This document shows positions 19,403-30,277 of a stretch of DNA of 64,000 nt, piece by piece (positions within the stretch are counted from its first letter, which is position 1; each line of letters opens with the position of its first letter). A program made the position numbers and the translations under genes. The notes below the pieces were generated by a model. The model was not told the origin of the DNA. It searched no databases and saw only the letters and a program-made list of their open reading frames with translations. The DNA is from Pseudomonas sp. Irchel 3E20 (lineage in GTDB: Bacteria; Pseudomonadota; Gammaproteobacteria; Pseudomonadales; Pseudomonadaceae): the NCBI RefSeq assembly GCF_900187645.1, contig NZ_FYEE01000007.1, positions 62,001 through 126,000 on the forward strand, given 5' to 3'.

Positions 19403-19426
19403 AGCCGGGAAATTCCCGGCTTTTTT
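19403..19426 (+). terminator. Intrinsic terminator after hflC
   Basis: The stem AGCCGGGA / TCCCGGCT with a 3-base loop is followed by TTTTT. It separates the hfl genes from hisZ-purA. The rest of the 281-base gap holds no convincing gene. Confidence 0.85.
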
Positions 19427-19608
19427 GCGTCTGCATGTTTGATTGCTTCAGAACGAGTTGATTGGCTCGACAGTTTTTTCGAGGAATGTGGTGGCGAAGC
19501 CGATTTCAGGCCTTTCGCCCCGTCGCTCTTGGGCGGCAGGTAACCATTTTCTGCTTCACTCAAGGCTAGCCCGACGGCTCGCCGCCCGGATCATAGGGGA
19601 ATGGCGTA

Positions 19609-20796
19609 ATGGCAACGGTAGACCGCTGGCTGCTGCCAGATGGCATCGAAGAAGTACTGCCGCCTGAAGCGGCGCGCATCGAAGTAGCGCGCCGCCAGGT
19701 GTTGGATCTGTTCCAGAGCTGGGGCTACGAGTTTGTCGTAACCCCTCATATCGAGTACCTGGAATCCCTGTTGACCGGTGCTGGCCAGGACCTGGATCTG
19801 CGCACCTTCAAGGTCATCGACCCGCAATCGGGTCGGCAGATGGGGTTTCGCGCAGACATCACGCCGCAGGTGGCGCGCATCGATGCGCACACCCTGCGCC
19901 GCGAAGGCCCAAGCCGCCTGTGCTACGCCGGTAGCGTGCTGCATGCGCAGCCGCGTGCGTTGTCCTCCTCGCGCAGCCCAATCCAGTTGGGCGCCGAGTT
20001 GTACGGCGATGCCAGCCCCAGCAGCGACGTGGAAGTCATTAGCCTGATGCTGGCCATGCTACAACTGGCCGATGTGCCGGATGTGCACATGGACCTGGGG
20101 CATGTCGGCATCTATCGTGGCCTGGCACGCGCCGCCGGTCTGTCCGGCGAAGTGGAGCAGCAGTTGTTCGACGCCCTGCAACGCAAGGCCATTGACGAAG
20201 TGATCGCGCTGACCGAAGGCCTGCCGGCCGAATTGGCCGCAATGCTGCGGGCGCTGGTTGACCTGTGTGGCAGTCGCGAAGTGCTGGAGGCCGCCCGTGT
20301 GCGCCTGGCGAACGCGCCGGCCCCGGTACTGGCGGCGCTGGACGATTTGCTGGCGATTGCCGAGCGTCTGTCCGCGCGTTTCCCCCAGTTGCCGCTGTAT
20401 TTTGACCTGGGCGAGCTGCGCGGTTACCACTACCACACCGGCGTGGTGTTCGCCGTGTTCGTACCGGGCGTGGGTCAATCCATCGCCCAGGGCGGTCGCT
20501 ACGACGATATCGGCGCCGATTTTGGTCGTGCCCGTCCAGCGACTGGTTTTTCCACCGATTTGAAAACCCTGGTGACCCTGGGGCGTGCTGAGATCGAGCT
20601 ACCGTCTGGCGGTATCTGGATGCCTGACAGTACGGATGCAGCACTCTGGCAGCACGTTTGCCAGTTGCGCAGTGAGGGTCAGCGCGTTGTCCAGGCCTTG
20701 CCTGGGCAGCTGTTGGCCGCCGCCCGTGAAGCGGACTGCGACCGGCAATTGATTCAGCAGAACGGGCTTTGGCAAGTATTGCCGCTGGCTTCTTGA
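19609..20796 (+). CDS. hisZ: ATP phosphoribosyltransferase regulatory subunit HisZ
   Basis: HisZ is a catalytically inactive histidyl-tRNA synthetase-like protein that pairs with the short form of HisG in the first step of histidine synthesis. The 395 residues contain the class II synthetase-like core with [12 protein letters not shown] near the N-terminus and [13 protein letters not shown] near residue 83, plus [10 protein letters not shown] and GGRYDDIG in the C-terminal part. AGGGGA precedes the ATG. purA follows after 54 bases, an arrangement conserved in pseudomonads. Confidence 0.95.
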   Translation: MATVDRWLLPDGIEEVLPPEAARIEVARRQVLDLFQSWGYEFVVTPHIEYLESLLTGAGQDLDLRTFKVIDPQSGRQMGFRADITPQVARIDAHTLRREGPSRLCYAGSVLHAQPRALSSSRSPIQLGAELYGDASPSSDVEVISLMLAMLQLADVPDVHMDLGHVGIYRGLARAAGLSGEVEQQLFDALQRKAIDEVIALTEGLPAELAAMLRALVDLCGSREVLEAARVRLANAPAPVLAALDDLLAIAERLSARFPQLPLYFDLGELRGYHYHTGVVFAVFVPGVGQSIAQGGRYDDIGADFGRARPATGFSTDLKTLVTLGRAEIELPSGGIWMPDSTDAALWQHVCQLRSEGQRVVQALPGQLLAAAREADCDRQLIQQNGLWQVLPLAS

Positions 20797-22140
<1,344 letters not shown>

Positions 22141-22160
22141 TAAGCTGTTGATGTAAAAAG

Positions 22161-22194
22161 CAAAGGGCCCTCGATTGGGCCCTTTGTCGTTTCT
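22161..22194 (+). terminator. Intrinsic terminator after purA
   Basis: The ten-base stem CAAAGGGCCC / GGGCCCTTTG with a 6-base loop is followed by a short T-rich stretch. Confidence 0.8.
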
Positions 22195-22279
22195 GCCTGA
22201 CAAGCGGCACGACCCTTGCTGTGTTTCCCTCTTTGGTGGTGCTATCAATTTAATAGCACCCTAGGTGGAGGGATTCCCA

Positions 22280-24214
22280 ATGTCTGCCGTTCTCTCATTG
22301 TTACAAAGCCGGCTGTTGCGACCGGTGTTCGTTACCCTTGGTATCGCTCTTTTGGTGCAAGTGCTGGTGGCCGTTGCACTAACTCGGAGCACGGTGACCG
22401 CGTTGGAGGCCGATTTGGCCAATCGGTTGGGTGTGGATAGCCAGAAGCTTTCGGGTGAATTGGAGCAGGCCGGGCGCGAGGTGACGTCGAGTCTCGACGG
22501 TCTCTCCAGCAGCACGCGTCAGCGCCTCACGGCGGGGCTTTCGTCGCGCCTGGAAGATGAGCAGGCGCAACTTCGCGCCACGTTGGAGAAAGACCTTCAG
22601 GATTCGGCTAACGATATGGCCCAGCTCCTGGCCTCCGTGGCGCCGCGCGCCATGTGGGACAACGATGTGCCAACCCTGTCTGAATTCGCACGACGCGCGC
22701 AGCGCAACCCCAACGTGTTGTTCGTGGTGTATGACGACGCTACGGGCCAGCATCTGACCCGCTACCTGAACCGGGAAAACCCGATCAACAAGGCCCTTCT
22801 GGAAAAAGGCCAAGGCGAGCGGGCGCTGGATAAGGTGCTGGACGCGGCGAAGAACGATAAGTCGGTGTACTACCTGGAAGCCTCCATCAACCCCAATGGC
22901 GTGGAAATCGGCAAGGTGCTGATGGGCGTGTCGACAGCGTCGGTGGAAACCGACCTGGCGGCGCTGGACAAACGCTTTAGCGCGTTGATCGCCAGCAGCG
23001 ACCAATTGGTGGATGACAGCCTCAAGGGCGCGGCGGCTGACAGCGCCACGGCTATGCGCGCGCGCCTGCAATCTGCCCAGGGCACGGCGGCGGCAATGAA
23101 AGACAACACCGCCAGCACCGTGCAGGAAGCGGCGGCGACGTTGCGCTGGCGCATTGGCCTGGCCCTGGCCCTGGTGGGCTTTGGCGTCTTGCTGCTATTG
23201 GCTGTGGTGCTGGGGCGTCGGGTGGTCAATCGCTTGCACCTGCTGATTGCGGCCATGGACGATCTGGCGGCCGGGGACGGCGACCTGACCAAGCGTGTGC
23301 AAATCAACAGCAAGGATGAAATCGGCGACATGGCCTCGGCGGTCAATCGCTTTGTGGATAAATTGCAGCCCATCGTGCGCGAGGCGGGCGATGTGGCCCA
23401 GCGTACTGGCGTGGAAATCGGCGCCATGACCCGGCGCAATGCGGGTGCCGATGCGGCGGCCGCGTCCCAGCGCGACGAAGTGGCCGAAAGCCTGCGGGCG
23501 CTGTCGCAGATGGCCGATGAAGCGCAGGCAGAGAGCCAGGCCATGCAGTCGGCATTGCAGCAAGTGGTGGAGATCCGCCAGGCCACGGACGAGAACACTC
23601 GCACTTCGGCTCAGGTGGGTAGCCTGATTGAGGCGCTGGCCGGGCAGGTGGACACCGGGGCCAAGGTTATCGAGCGCCTGGCGCAGCAGAGCGAGCAGAT
23701 CGAGGTGGTGCTGACGGTGATCCACGGGATCGCCGAGCAGACCAACCTGTTGGCGTTGAACGCGGCTATCGAGGCGGCGCGAGCCGGTGAAACCGGGCGC
23801 GGTTTCGCGGTGGTGGCCGACGAGGTGCGCGCGCTGGCCAGCAAGACCCAGAGTTCCACCGGCGATATCCAGGCCCACATCGGCGCCTTGCAGCAGGGCG
23901 CGCGGGAGGCGGTGGCTGCGATTGGTCAGGCCGGGCGCCAGGCCAGTGAAGGCTTGTTGGTGCTGCGCGACAGTGCACGCTTGCAGCAATCGGTGCAGTC
24001 ATCGGTGGAGCAAGTTCACGCGGCCATTGGCCTGGCGACGCAGGCGGCGGCGCATCAGGCTCAGGGCGCGCACGCGGTGCGGGGACGGGTTGAAACCATC
24101 CACGCTCAGGCCGAGCAAGCGGCGCAAGCGGTGATAGAGACTACGGCCAGCGGCAAGGTGCTCGATGGCCTCGCGGCGCAGCTGAAGGCGAGCTTGGGGC
24201 AGTTCAAGGCTTAG
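22280..24214 (+). CDS. Methyl-accepting chemotaxis protein
   Basis: This 644-residue chemoreceptor passes a ligand signal to the CheA kinase. GGAGG precedes the ATG at 22280. The first membrane segment is at about 10-35. A periplasmic or sensory region of about 255 residues follows, with no named domain that I can recognise. The second membrane segment is at about 293-313, then a HAMP domain and a long coiled-coil signalling domain. The hairpin tip sequence [20 protein letters not shown] near residue 490 is intact. No C-terminal CheR-docking pentapeptide is present. The ligand cannot be told from sequence. Confidence 0.92.
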   Translation: MSAVLSLLQSRLLRPVFVTLGIALLVQVLVAVALTRSTVTALEADLANRLGVDSQKLSGELEQAGREVTSSLDGLSSSTRQRLTAGLSSRLEDEQAQLRATLEKDLQDSANDMAQLLASVAPRAMWDNDVPTLSEFARRAQRNPNVLFVVYDDATGQHLTRYLNRENPINKALLEKGQGERALDKVLDAAKNDKSVYYLEASINPNGVEIGKVLMGVSTASVETDLAALDKRFSALIASSDQLVDDSLKGAAADSATAMRARLQSAQGTAAAMKDNTASTVQEAAATLRWRIGLALALVGFGVLLLLAVVLGRRVVNRLHLLIAAMDDLAAGDGDLTKRVQINSKDEIGDMASAVNRFVDKLQPIVREAGDVAQRTGVEIGAMTRRNAGADAAAASQRDEVAESLRALSQMADEAQAESQAMQSALQQVVEIRQATDENTRTSAQVGSLIEALAGQVDTGAKVIERLAQQSEQIEVVLTVIHGIAEQTNLLALNAAIEAARAGETGRGFAVVADEVRALASKTQSSTGDIQAHIGALQQGAREAVAAIGQAGRQASEGLLVLRDSARLQQSVQSSVEQVHAAIGLATQAAAHQAQGAHAVRGRVETIHAQAEQAAQAVIETTASGKVLDGLAAQLKASLGQFKA

Positions 24215-24230
24215 GTGGGTTGTAGATCTT

Positions 24231-24256
24231 CTGTGGGAGCGGGCTCCCTCCCACAG
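24231..24256. repeat. Truncated REP hairpin
   Basis: CTGTGGGA and TCCCACAG face each other around a short GC-rich centre between the convergent chemoreceptor and ABC permease genes. It may end both transcripts. Confidence 0.6.
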
Positions 24257-24270
24257 CCACCAGGCCTATT

Positions 24271-25836
24271 TCAACGGCTCAGGTACATCCGCGTCGTCAG
24301 CAAATACACCGGTAACCCCGACACCAGGATCAGCAGCGCCGCATAGGGTGCGGCGGCGGCGAACTCCACATTCGCCGTATGCGCCCACACCTCGGTGGCC
24401 AGGGTGTTGAGCCCGGTGGGGCTGAGCAGCAGGGTCGCGGTGAGCTCTTTCATGGCATCCAGGAACACCAGCGCAAACGCAGCGCCCAGGGCCGGGAAGA
24501 TGATCGGCAGGGTCACCCGGCAAAACGCGCTGAAGGAGCTGGCGCCAAGGGTGCGTGCGGCTTCCTCCAATTGCGGCGCGGCTTTGTTTAGTGCGGTGCG
24601 GATCGGTGCCTGCGCCAAGGGCAGAAACAACAGGGCGTAGGCGATCAGCAGCAAGGCCGACGTCTGATAAAGCACGGGCACGTAATGGAGGGCGAAGAAC
24701 ACCAGGGTCAGTGCGATCACCAGTCCCGGCAGAGCGTGCAGTAGGTACGGCAGGCGTTCGGCCCACAGGGCCAAGGCACCTTTGTAGCGCACCACCAGCA
24801 AGCCGACGGGCACCGCCAGCACTAGGCACAGCGCCGCGCCGCCCAGGGACAGGGCCAGGGACGAGAGCAAGGCCTCGCTGATGGCCGCCACGGGAAAGGC
24901 CGCCGAAGACCCCACCGCCAACCAATAAGCCAGCATCCCCAGGGGCACACCGCTGCCAATGATCGCCAGCATCAGGCAATAGGCCTGCCCCATCAGTGCC
25001 CATTTGCCCAGGCGCACCTGCTCTGCTTGGCGCGCCGCGCCTTGGCCGGTGCGCACGTGGCGGCCCTTGCCGCGTACCCGTAACTCCAGCCACAGCAGCA
25101 CCAGGCAGAGGGCGAGCAGCACTGCCGAGAGCATCGCAGCGTTGGCGTTGCTGAACTCCAGTTCAAACTGCTGGTAAATCGCCGTGGTAAAGGTTTGCAG
25201 GCCAATGATCGACAGGGCGCCGAACTCCACCAGCATGTGCAGGGCAATCAGCAGTGAGCCGGCCAGCAACGATGGCCAGAGCAGGGGCAAGGTGACACGA
25301 AAGAACACTCCCCAGCGGTTTTGCCCCAGGGTGCGGGCGGACTCCTCCAGGGATGGGTCGAGGTTGCGCAGCGTCGCCGCCACCGGCAAAAACACCAGCG
25401 GGTACTTGGACAGGGTCATTACGAGAATCGCCCCGCCCAGGCCCTCGAAACTGGCGCTCAAAGATACCCAGGTGAAGCTGCTGACAAACGCCGGTACCGC
25501 GAACGGCAAGCACAGGATCACGCCCCACAGGCGTCGCCCAGGTAGGTTGCTGCGCTCCAGCAACCAGGCCAGCGACAGGCCAATGACCCCGCAAGCCATC
25601 GTCACGCCAACCATCAGCAGTAAGGTGTTGCTCAGCAGGCGCAGCACATAAGGCCGCCACAGCAGATGCACCGCCTCGGCCCAGCCGGCCTGCCAGGCCT
25701 TGAGCCCCACATATAGCAGGGGCAGCAAGCTGAGGCCGATCAGCAGCAACACCGGTAGCAGCAGCCAGATCGAGGGGCGTTTGCGCCCGGGCACATAGTT
25801 CGAGCCTTGGGCGCGCGCGCGCAGCGATGTGCCCAT
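24271..25836 (-). CDS. Ferric-type ABC transporter permease (duplicated)
   Basis: The 521-residue permease consists of two fused transmembrane domains of about six helices each, the FbpB/SfuB/ThiP arrangement. The cytoplasmic loops that contact the ATPase are visible as EESARTLGQNRW near residue 167 and EEAARTLGASSF near residue 422. The start overlaps the stop of the binding-protein gene by 1 base (TGATG), so both are made from one mRNA. No ATPase gene adjoins the pair. Together with the binding protein it most likely takes up ferric iron; thiamine or polyamine uptake is less likely. Confidence 0.88.
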   Translation of the reverse strand: MGTSLRARAQGSNYVPGRKRPSIWLLLPVLLLIGLSLLPLLYVGLKAWQAGWAEAVHLLWRPYVLRLLSNTLLLMVGVTMACGVIGLSLAWLLERSNLPGRRLWGVILCLPFAVPAFVSSFTWVSLSASFEGLGGAILVMTLSKYPLVFLPVAATLRNLDPSLEESARTLGQNRWGVFFRVTLPLLWPSLLAGSLLIALHMLVEFGALSIIGLQTFTTAIYQQFELEFSNANAAMLSAVLLALCLVLLWLELRVRGKGRHVRTGQGAARQAEQVRLGKWALMGQAYCLMLAIIGSGVPLGMLAYWLAVGSSAAFPVAAISEALLSSLALSLGGAALCLVLAVPVGLLVVRYKGALALWAERLPYLLHALPGLVIALTLVFFALHYVPVLYQTSALLLIAYALLFLPLAQAPIRTALNKAAPQLEEAARTLGASSFSAFCRVTLPIIFPALGAAFALVFLDAMKELTATLLLSPTGLNTLATEVWAHTANVEFAAAAPYAALLILVSGLPVYLLTTRMYLSR

Positions 25837-26861
25837 CAGTTCAGGCCAACGTCACGTTCCAGGTCCAGGGCTTCTTCGGCGTTGCCCAGGTCCGCCGGGG
25901 TGACTTTCGGCGCCTGCAGTTCACTGAACGGCTTGAGCCCGCGATCCGACTCCATGCCTTTATGCAGCGGATATTCGGCGGTGGTCTGGGTAATCACGCG
26001 CTGGCCTTCTTCGCTGACCATGTAGGCGAGCAACTGTTGGGCTTCTTTTGGGTATTTGCTGGACTTGATGACCGCAGCGCTAGACACGGTAATCAGCCCG
26101 CCGGCGTCGCCATCGGTGAAGTAGTGCAGTTTGGAGTCGAGCTGGCCTTTTTCCCGTTGCAGGGCGAACCAGTAGTAGTTGTTCACCAGCACGGTGGCGA
26201 CTTCACCGTTCTCCACGGCTTTGAGCGCCACCATGTTGTTGCTGTAGGTTTTGCCGAAAGCGCGCAGGCCGGTGAGCCATTCTTCGGCCGCGTCCATGCC
26301 ATGTAATTTGATGATCGCCACCGCTTGTTCCTGGAACGCGCCGCTGGTGGGCACGAAGCCGACTTTGCCCTGCCACTCGGGGTTGGCGAAATCCAGCACG
26401 GTTTTGGGCAGGTCTTTTTCGTCGATCAGTTTCGGGTTGAACGCCACCACGCGCACACGAGCGGTCACGCCGATCCAGGTGCCATTGCTCGCCACGTAGT
26501 CCTTGGGCAACACGGTGAGTGTGGCGTCGTCGGCTTTGGCCAGCAGGCCTTGTTCACCGAGTTTGTTCAGGGGAGGGGACTCCTCGGTGTAGATCACATC
26601 GGCGGGGGAGCGGTCGCCTTCTTCGACGATCTGGCTGGCGAGCTGGTTGCTGCTGCCCTTGCGCACGTTGACGTGAATACCGGTCTTGGCCTCAAACGCC
26701 TTGGCCACGGCGTCCCCCACTTCCTTGTGCTGGCCGTTGTAGAGCGTCAGGGTGACCGGGTCGCCAGCCTGGGCGAGTGGTGCGAACAGGGCCAGGCCCA
26801 GCAGGGAGAGGATCAAGCCACGTAGAAGGGAGGTTGCACGTCGGGTATATCGAAGCATCAT
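25836..26861 (-). CDS. Periplasmic ferric-iron-type binding protein
   Basis: This is an extracellular solute-binding protein of the FbpA/HitA type. I chose the double ATG at 26861/26858, with GAGGA upstream, giving about 341 residues. A signal peptide with a hydrophobic core ends at APLAQAGD near residue 32. The mature part contains TLTLYNGQHKEV, VIYTEESPP and VNNYYWFAL, whose tyrosines resemble the Tyr-Tyr iron ligands of FbpA. The permease gene follows with a 1-base overlap. A Fur-like dyad lies 38 bases upstream of the start, consistent with iron control. The substrate is inferred from family likeness. Confidence 0.87.
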   Translation of the reverse strand: MMLRYTRRATSLLRGLILSLLGLALFAPLAQAGDPVTLTLYNGQHKEVGDAVAKAFEAKTGIHVNVRKGSSNQLASQIVEEGDRSPADVIYTEESPPLNKLGEQGLLAKADDATLTVLPKDYVASNGTWIGVTARVRVVAFNPKLIDEKDLPKTVLDFANPEWQGKVGFVPTSGAFQEQAVAIIKLHGMDAAEEWLTGLRAFGKTYSNNMVALKAVENGEVATVLVNNYYWFALQREKGQLDSKLHYFTDGDAGGLITVSSAAVIKSSKYPKEAQQLLAYMVSEEGQRVITQTTAEYPLHKGMESDRGLKPFSELQAPKVTPADLGNAEEALDLERDVGLN

Positions 26862-26892
26862 TCGCAGGGTTCCTCGCGGTCGCATTGCAAAA

Positions 26893-26928
26893 ACTTGTAA
26901 CAATAATAAACGATATTGTTTCTCAAGT
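26893..26928 (-). promoter_or_regulatory. Fur-box-like dyad upstream of the ferric ABC operon
   Basis: AACAATA-N8-TATTGTT at 26899-26920 forms an inverted repeat in an AT-rich stretch, and a further ACTTG/CAAGT pair flanks it. By hand alignment the plus strand at 26899-26917 matches 12 of 19 positions of the Fur consensus. Its place before an iron-transport-like operon supports the call. Confidence 0.5.
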
Positions 26929-27021
26929 GCGGATGGATACCGCTTGACTGCCGAGGAGGGAAATGGGGAGGGCTTGCTGAGGAGGTGTACGCAGTTTTGC
27001 AAATCAAAAAGCCAGAAATGC

Positions 27022-27045
27022 AAAAACCCGCTTTCGCGGGTTTTT
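27022..27045 (-). terminator. Terminator of the first tRNA-Leu gene
   Basis: AAAAACCCGC / GCGGGTTTTT stem with a short loop, downstream of the minus-strand tRNA. An almost identical copy lies 268 bases away after the second tRNA. Confidence 0.88.
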
Positions 27046-27079
27046 GTGAAACACCAGCGTGGAAGGCTGATGCTTGAAT

Positions 27080-27166
27080 TGGTGCCCAGAAGAAGACTCG
27101 AACTTCCACGACCTTGCGGTCACCAGCACCTGAAGCTGGCGTGTCTACCAATTTCACCATCTGGGC
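27080..27166 (-). tRNA. tRNA-Leu (anticodon CAG), copy 1
   Basis: An 87-base gene with encoded CCA at 27080-27082. The acceptor stem is GCCCAGA paired with TCTGGGC. The anticodon stem CCAGC/GCTGG encloses TTCAGGT, giving anticodon CAG, which reads CUG. The long variable arm and the TTCGAGT T-loop are typical of class II tRNA-Leu. The sequence appears identical to copy 2. Confidence 0.95.
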
Positions 27167-27202
27167 AGTATCAACAACATTTTCGCGCTGTTGATGGGGC
27201 GA

Positions 27203-27231
27203 ACTATACGGAGAGAGTTTTGATCTGTAAA
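27203..27231 (-). promoter_or_regulatory. Promoter of tRNA-Leu copy 1
   Basis: On the minus strand TTTACA and TATAGT are separated by exactly 17 bases, 37 bases upstream of the mature tRNA 5' end. Copy 2 has the same two boxes and spacing. Confidence 0.8.
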
Positions 27232-27289
27232 CCCCTGTTTTCGTTTTAATAAACCGAATACTTGGAATGAAATCAAACACTTGGAATGC

Positions 27290-27313
27290 AAAAACCCGCT
27301 TTCGCGGGTTTTT
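27290..27313 (-). terminator. Terminator of the second tRNA-Leu gene
   Basis: Same AAAAACCCGC / GCGGGTTTTT stem-loop as after copy 1, placed between the two tRNA genes so that each is a separate unit. Confidence 0.88.
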
Positions 27314-27353
27314 GTGTGAGCTTCAAAGTTGAACTAACCTCAAGCTCTGAATT

Positions 27354-27440
27354 TGGTGCCCAGAAGAAGACTCGAACTTCCACGACCTTGCGGTCACCAG
27401 CACCTGAAGCTGGCGTGTCTACCAATTTCACCATCTGGGC
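27354..27440 (-). tRNA. tRNA-Leu (anticodon CAG), copy 2
   Basis: An 87-base tRNA with the same acceptor, anticodon, variable arm and encoded CCA as copy 1. It lies 274 bases away in the same orientation. Promoter, tRNA and terminator are all repeated, so the locus arose by tandem duplication of a whole transcription unit. Confidence 0.95.
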
Positions 27441-27474
27441 AGTATCGGCAACGGCTACGTCGTCGATGGCGCGC

Positions 27475-27503
27475 ACTATACGGAGGCAGTTTTGAGCTGT
27501 AAA
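27475..27503 (-). promoter_or_regulatory. Promoter of tRNA-Leu copy 2
   Basis: TTTACA, 17-base spacer, TATAGT on the minus strand, 35 bases before the mature 5' end. Confidence 0.8.
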
Positions 27504-27664
27504 CCCCTGTTATCAAAAAACCAGCGAAAAATTCGCAAGCGGTCTTCTAATGCGTTTTCTGCGTAGGTCAAAGGGCTTTTAAGGGGCTCTTGGAGTCTGA
27601 AATTTCCCGTTTCATTACGCCTATGCCAAACTAACCCGCATATAGACAAGGTGAAAACTCTCTA

Positions 27665-30277
27665 ATGGCCGATTGGCAGTCCCTCGATCCCGAGGCCGCT
27701 CGTGAAGCGGAAAAATATGAAAACCCTATTCCTAGCCGTGAACTGATCCTTCAGCACCTTGCTGATCGGGGTTCGCCTGCTAGCCGCGAGCAACTGGTAG
27801 AAGAATTCGGCCTGACCACCGAAGACCAGCTCGAAGCCTTGCGCCGCCGCCTGCGTGCCATGGAGCGCGATGCTCAACTGATCTACACGCGCCGTGGCAC
27901 TTATGCGCCGGTGGACAAGCTCGACCTGATCCTGGGGCGCATCAGCGGCCACCGTGACGGCTTTGGCTTCTTGGTGCCGGATGACGGCAGCGACGACCTG
28001 TTCATGAGTCCGGCGCAAATGCGCCTAGTGTTCGATGGTGACCGCGCGTTGGCCCGTGTTTCCGGTCTGGATCGTCGTGGCCGCCGCGAAGGCGTGATCG
28101 TCGAAGTGGTGTCCCGTGCCCACGAGACAATCGTCGGTCGCTATTTCGAGGAGGGCGGCATCGGCTTCGTGGTTGCCGATAATCCGAAGATCCAGCAGGA
28201 AGTGCTGGTGACTCCGGGTCGCAATGCCAGCGCCAAAGTCGGCCAATTCGTTGAGGTGAAAATCACCCACTGGCCGACGCCACGCTTCCAGCCGCAAGGT
28301 GATGTGGTGGAAGTGGTGGGCAACTACATGGCACCCGGCATGGAAATCGATGTCGCGCTGCGTACCTACGACATTCCCCATGTCTGGCCTGAAGCGGTGC
28401 TCAAAGAAGCCGCCAAGCTCAAGCCGGAAGTCGAGGAAAAGGACAAAGAGAAGCGCATCGACCTGCGCCACCTGCCATTCGTCACCATCGACGGCGAAGA
28501 TGCCCGCGACTTCGACGATGCGGTGTACTGCGAAGCCAAGCCGGGCAAGCTGCGCCTGTTCTCCGGCGGCTGGAAGTTGTACGTGGCGATTGCCGACGTT
28601 TCCAGCTACGTGAAGATTGGCTCGGCCCTGGACAATGAAGCCCAGGTACGCGGTAACTCGGTGTACTTCCCCGAGCGCGTGATCCCGATGCTGCCGGAGC
28701 AACTGTCCAACGGCTTGTGCTCGCTGAACCCGAAAGTCGACCGTTTGGCCATGGTGTGCGAGATGACCATGTCCAAGACCGGCGAAATGACCGATTACCA
28801 GTTCTACGAAGCGGTGATCCACTCTCAGGCGCGCCTGACCTACAACAAGGTCAGCACCATCCTGGAGCAGCCGAAAACCAGCGAGGCCAAGGCCCTGCGC
28901 GGTGAGTACGGCCATGTCGTGCCGCACCTCAAGCAGCTTTATGCGCTGTACAAGGTGCTGCTGGGCGCTCGTCATGTGCGCGGTGCCATCGACTTTGAAA
29001 CCCAGGAAACCCGAATCATCTTCGGCTCCGAGCGCAAGATCGCGGAAATCACCCCGACCACCCGCAACGATGCCCACAAGCTGATCGAAGAGTGCATGCT
29101 GGCGGCCAACGTGGCCACCGCGGAATTCCTCAAAAAGCATGAAATTCCAGCTCTGTACCGGGTGCACGATGGTCCGCCGCCGGAGCGCCTGGAAAAACTG
29201 CGCGCCTTCCTGGGTGAACTCGGTTTGTCCCTGCATAAAGGCAAGGACGGCCCATCGCCGAAGGATTACCAGGCACTGTTGGCCAGCATCAAGGATCGTC
29301 CGGATTTCCACCTGATCCAGACCGTCATGCTGCGCTCGTTGAGCCAGGCAGTGTATAGCGCTGATAACCAGGGCCACTTCGGCCTGAACTACGAAGCCTA
29401 TACCCACTTCACCTCGCCGATCCGCCGCTACCCGGACTTGCTCACGCACCGGGCGATCCGCAGCGTGATCCATTCGAAGATGAACACCCCGCACGTCAAG
29501 CGCGCCGGTGCCATGAGCATTCCCAAGGCGCGGATCTATCCGTACGACGAAGCGGCCCTGGAGCAACTCGGCGAGCAGTGCTCGATGAGCGAACGCCGTG
29601 CCGACGAAGCGACCCGCGACGTTGTGAACTGGCTCAAGTGCGAGTTCATGAAAGATCGCGTGGGCGAGTCGTTCCCGGGGGTCATTACCGCCGTGACCGG
29701 TTTCGGTCTGTTCGTCGAGCTGACCGATATCTACGTCGAAGGCCTGGTTCACGTCACGGCATTGCCGGGCGATTACTACCACTTCGATCCTGTGCACCAC
29801 CGCCTCGCTGGCGAGCGCACCGGCCGTAGCTTCCGCTTGGGCGACACCGTGGAAGTACGGGTCATGCGCGTCGATTTGGACGAGCGCAAGATCGACTTCG
29901 AGATGGCTGAAAAAACCATCAGCGCGCCGATCGGCCGCAAGAAACGGGGGGCAGAAGCAACCGCCCCAGCCGCCAAGGCCGCCGCCGAACCTGCACCGGC
30001 GAAAACCGGGCGTCGCACTTCGACCAAAGAGAAGGCCAGCGAAGCCTATCGCCCAAGCGATGCCGCGGCGAAGAACGCCGAGTTGCGCAAAAGCCGTGAA
30101 TTGAAACAGGCATTGTTGGCCGAAGCGAAAAGCGGTGGTAAAGCGGCGTCTGGGGGAAAGCCCGCAGCGTCGGACAAGTTGAGCAAACCGAGTAAACACC
30201 GTAAGGGCCCGCCCAAGGCAGGCTCGGCCCCGGCTGCGAAAAGCGGCGGGGCGCGCAAACCTAAGGCCAAGTCATGA
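27665..30277 (+). CDS. rnr: Ribonuclease R
   Basis: RNase R is a processive 3'-5' exoribonuclease that can degrade structured RNA. The 870 residues show an N-terminal winged-helix region (about 20-85), cold-shock domains (about 90-240), the RNB catalytic domain (about 265-590) with the acidic active site in TIDGEDARDFDDAVYCE, an S1 domain (about 648-730) and a Lys/Ala-rich basic tail from about 740. AAGGTG lies 11 bases before the ATG. It overlaps rlmB by 4 bases, the usual order in gamma-proteobacteria. Confidence 0.96.
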   Translation: MADWQSLDPEAAREAEKYENPIPSRELILQHLADRGSPASREQLVEEFGLTTEDQLEALRRRLRAMERDAQLIYTRRGTYAPVDKLDLILGRISGHRDGFGFLVPDDGSDDLFMSPAQMRLVFDGDRALARVSGLDRRGRREGVIVEVVSRAHETIVGRYFEEGGIGFVVADNPKIQQEVLVTPGRNASAKVGQFVEVKITHWPTPRFQPQGDVVEVVGNYMAPGMEIDVALRTYDIPHVWPEAVLKEAAKLKPEVEEKDKEKRIDLRHLPFVTIDGEDARDFDDAVYCEAKPGKLRLFSGGWKLYVAIADVSSYVKIGSALDNEAQVRGNSVYFPERVIPMLPEQLSNGLCSLNPKVDRLAMVCEMTMSKTGEMTDYQFYEAVIHSQARLTYNKVSTILEQPKTSEAKALRGEYGHVVPHLKQLYALYKVLLGARHVRGAIDFETQETRIIFGSERKIAEITPTTRNDAHKLIEECMLAANVATAEFLKKHEIPALYRVHDGPPPERLEKLRAFLGELGLSLHKGKDGPSPKDYQALLASIKDRPDFHLIQTVMLRSLSQAVYSADNQGHFGLNYEAYTHFTSPIRRYPDLLTHRAIRSVIHSKMNTPHVKRAGAMSIPKARIYPYDEAALEQLGEQCSMSERRADEATRDVVNWLKCEFMKDRVGESFPGVITAVTGFGLFVELTDIYVEGLVHVTALPGDYYHFDPVHHRLAGERTGRSFRLGDTVEVRVMRVDLDERKIDFEMAEKTISAPIGRKKRGAEATAPAAKAAAEPAPAKTGRRTSTKEKASEAYRPSDAAAKNAELRKSRELKQALLAEAKSGGKAASGGKPAASDKLSKPSKHRKGPPKAGSAPAAKSGGARKPKAKS

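Noticed and set aside
19328..19608. Possible DUF2065 gene between hflC and hisZ
   Set aside because: Expected from PAO1 as I recall it, but the gap contains a terminator and no matching hydrophobic frame.
28025..30199. A 724-codon frame antisense to rnr
   Set aside because: Shadow of the RNase R gene; composition is unlike Pseudomonas proteins and no motif is seen.
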